A DNA stretch of 64,000 bases from Gammaproteobacteria bacterium (GTDB lineage Bacteria; Pseudomonadota; Gammaproteobacteria; Pseudomonadales; Pseudohongiellaceae). This document shows, in pieces, positions 63,060 through 64,000 of this stretch. The position numbers were made by a program, and so were the translations under genes. How positions within the stretch are numbered: position 1 is the stretch's first letter; every line of letters begins with the position of its first letter. The DNA is taken from positions 1 through 64,000 of the forward strand of contig JAUXNX010000031.1 of the NCBI GenBank assembly GCA_030682575.1, written 5' to 3'. Below the pieces are notes generated by a model. That model did not search any database and was not told the DNA's origin. It was given only the letters and a program-made list of their open reading frames with translations.

Positions 63060-64000
63060 TCAGCCGTAAACCGGGAAGCGTTCGCACAGCGCGAGCACCT
63101 TGTTCTTCACCTGGCCGATCACAGCCTCGTTCTCGATGTTGTCGAGAACGTCGCAGATCCATTCCGTCAATTGAGTCACTTCTGCTTCCTTGAAACCACG
63201 GCGCGTCACTGCTGGAGAGCCGATGCGCAGACCACTGGTCACGAAGGGCGGACGCGGATCGTTCGGCACAGCGTTCTTGTTGACAGTGATGTTGGCGCGG
63301 CCCAGAGCGGCGTCCGCATCCTTCCCTGTGATGCCCTGCTTCACAAGGCTCAACAGGAACAGGTGATCATCGGTGCCGTTGGACACGATGTCATAGCCGC
63401 GTTTGATGAAGCCATTGGCCATCGCCTGAGCATTCTTCACCACCTGCTGTTGATAGGCCTTGAACTCGGGGCTCATGGCTTCCTTGAAACACACCGCCTT
63501 GGCAGCAATGACGTGCATCAGCGGGCCGCCCTGGCTCTCGGGGAATACGGCGAAGTTCAGTTTCTTTTCCAACTCGGGGTTGGACTTGGCCAAGATCAGG
63601 CCGCCGCGCGGGCCGCCCAGAGTCTTGTGCGTCGTGGAGGTCGTGACGTCTGCGATCTGTACCGGGTTCGGGTACACACCCGCGGCCACCAGACCGGCAA
63701 CGTGGGCCATGTCCACCACAAACCAAGCACCAACCTTGTCGGCGATGTCGCGGAATCGCTGCCAATCCACCACTCGGGAGTAAGCAGAGAAGCCAGCCAT
63801 GATCATCTTTGGTTTGTGCTCCAGCGCCAGTTTCTCAACCTGCTCGTAGTCGATCTCGCCGGTGGCGCTGTTCAGGCCATACTGGATGGCATTGTAGATG
63901 CGACCGGAGAAGCTCACGGCAGCGCCGTGAGTCAGGTGCCCGCCATCGGCCAGGCTCATGCCCAGCACGGTGTCGCCCGGCTTGAGCAGTGCCATGTAAA
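63060..64000 (-). CDS. glyA: Serine hydroxymethyltransferase (partial, 5' end beyond window)
   Basis: About 313 residues of a PLP enzyme expected to be around 417 residues; the N-terminal third lies past the right edge of the window. The PLP-binding lysine is in [35 protein letters not shown] and the [19 protein letters not shown] segment at its visible N-terminal side are typical. It converts serine and THF to glycine and methylene-THF. It is upstream of nrdR in the same direction. Confidence 0.95.
   Translation of the reverse strand, partial: YMALLKPGDTVLGMSLADGGHLTHGAAVSFSGRIYNAIQYGLNSATGEIDYEQVEKLALEHKPKMIMAGFSAYSRVVDWQRFRDIADKVGAWFVVDMAHVAGLVAAGVYPNPVQIADVTTSTTHKTLGGPRGGLILAKSNPELEKKLNFAVFPESQGGPLMHVIAAKAVCFKEAMSPEFKAYQQQVVKNAQAMANGFIKRGYDIVSNGTDDHLFLLSLVKQGITGKDADAALGRANITVNKNAVPNDPRPPFVTSGLRIGSPAVTRRGFKEAEVTQLTEWICDVLDNIENEAVIGQVKNKVLALCERFPVYG

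Noticed and set aside
60420-63060. FMN riboswitch in the rib cluster
   Set aside because: I looked for the conserved FMN element in the gaps around ribBA, ribE and ribD and found only repeats and short spacers.
1-64000. CRISPR array, prophage, insertion sequence or toxin-antitoxin system
   Set aside because: No regularly spaced repeats, cas genes, transposase, integrase or paired small toxin genes were seen.

Overview
This window is a stretch of gammaproteobacterial chromosome, moderately GC-rich by eye, with dense protein coding and short intergenic gaps. Several gene orders are those of Pseudomonas-like and marine gammaproteobacteria: hemA-prfA-prmC divergent from a TPR lipoprotein-lolB-ispE-tRNA-Gln-prs-rplY-pth-ychF block; xseB-ispA-dxs; and nrdR-ribD-ribE-ribBA-ribH-nusB-thiL-pgpA-ribA. 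Pseudomonas-like REP sequences are also present. I cannot name the genus. No phage, integrase, transposase, CRISPR array or rRNA was found.

Layout. 1-2.3 kb: a palindromic repeat, rdgC and a tandem pair of secreted orphan proteins. 2.4-13.2 kb: housekeeping genes for translation release, heme, lipoprotein sorting, isoprenoid and nucleotide synthesis, with tRNA-Gln and tRNA-Met. 13.5-19.5 kb: a quinone reductase-like flavoprotein, a bacteriophytochrome-diguanylate cyclase coupled to its own heme oxygenase, a mercaptopyruvate sulfurtransferase and two membrane proteins. 19.5-23.4 kb: an FbpABC-type ferric iron importer with a likely Fur site. 23.4-34.8 kb: accessory genes, including a diguanylate cyclase with a hexamer repeat in its leader, a DUF6351-like lipoprotein, a cytochrome c'-like/HupE/membrane-anchor trio, a DUF6152 pair, a PETase/cutinase-like lipoprotein, a PhoX-like Tat protein, a prolyl-hydroxylase-like oxygenase and an RRM protein. 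35-44.5 kb: YbiT-like ABC-F, DbpA, TapT, a PAS-GGDEF-EAL protein, a MAPEG protein and a glycosyltransferase. 44.8-48 kb: isoprenoid precursor genes. 48-52.1 kb: a B12 regulon (riboswitch, btuB, cobalamin adenosyltransferase, btuF). 52.2-55.7 kb: a polyamine-binding-protein-like sensor overlapping a GGDEF-EAL protein, laid out like NspS-MbaA. 56-64 kb: the riboflavin, thiamine-phosphate and nusB cluster, ending in a truncated glyA.

Themes. Four c-di-GMP enzymes lie in the window, with inputs that look like red light, a periplasmic ligand, PAS signals and a polyamine-type binding protein. Three of them keep GGDEF plus an upstream RxxD I-site; the fourth is degenerate in GGDEF. Cofactor supply is the other theme: heme, B12, flavin, iron and isoprenoids.

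The most unusual feature is a dispersed palindromic element with four copies here. Three copies share a 54-nt core that folds into two hairpins with compensatory base changes. In every copy the core is closed by a long, perfect or near-perfect stem (18-32 bp) whose sequence differs completely from copy to copy. I do not recognise a named family with this design. It is the best candidate here for something undescribed.
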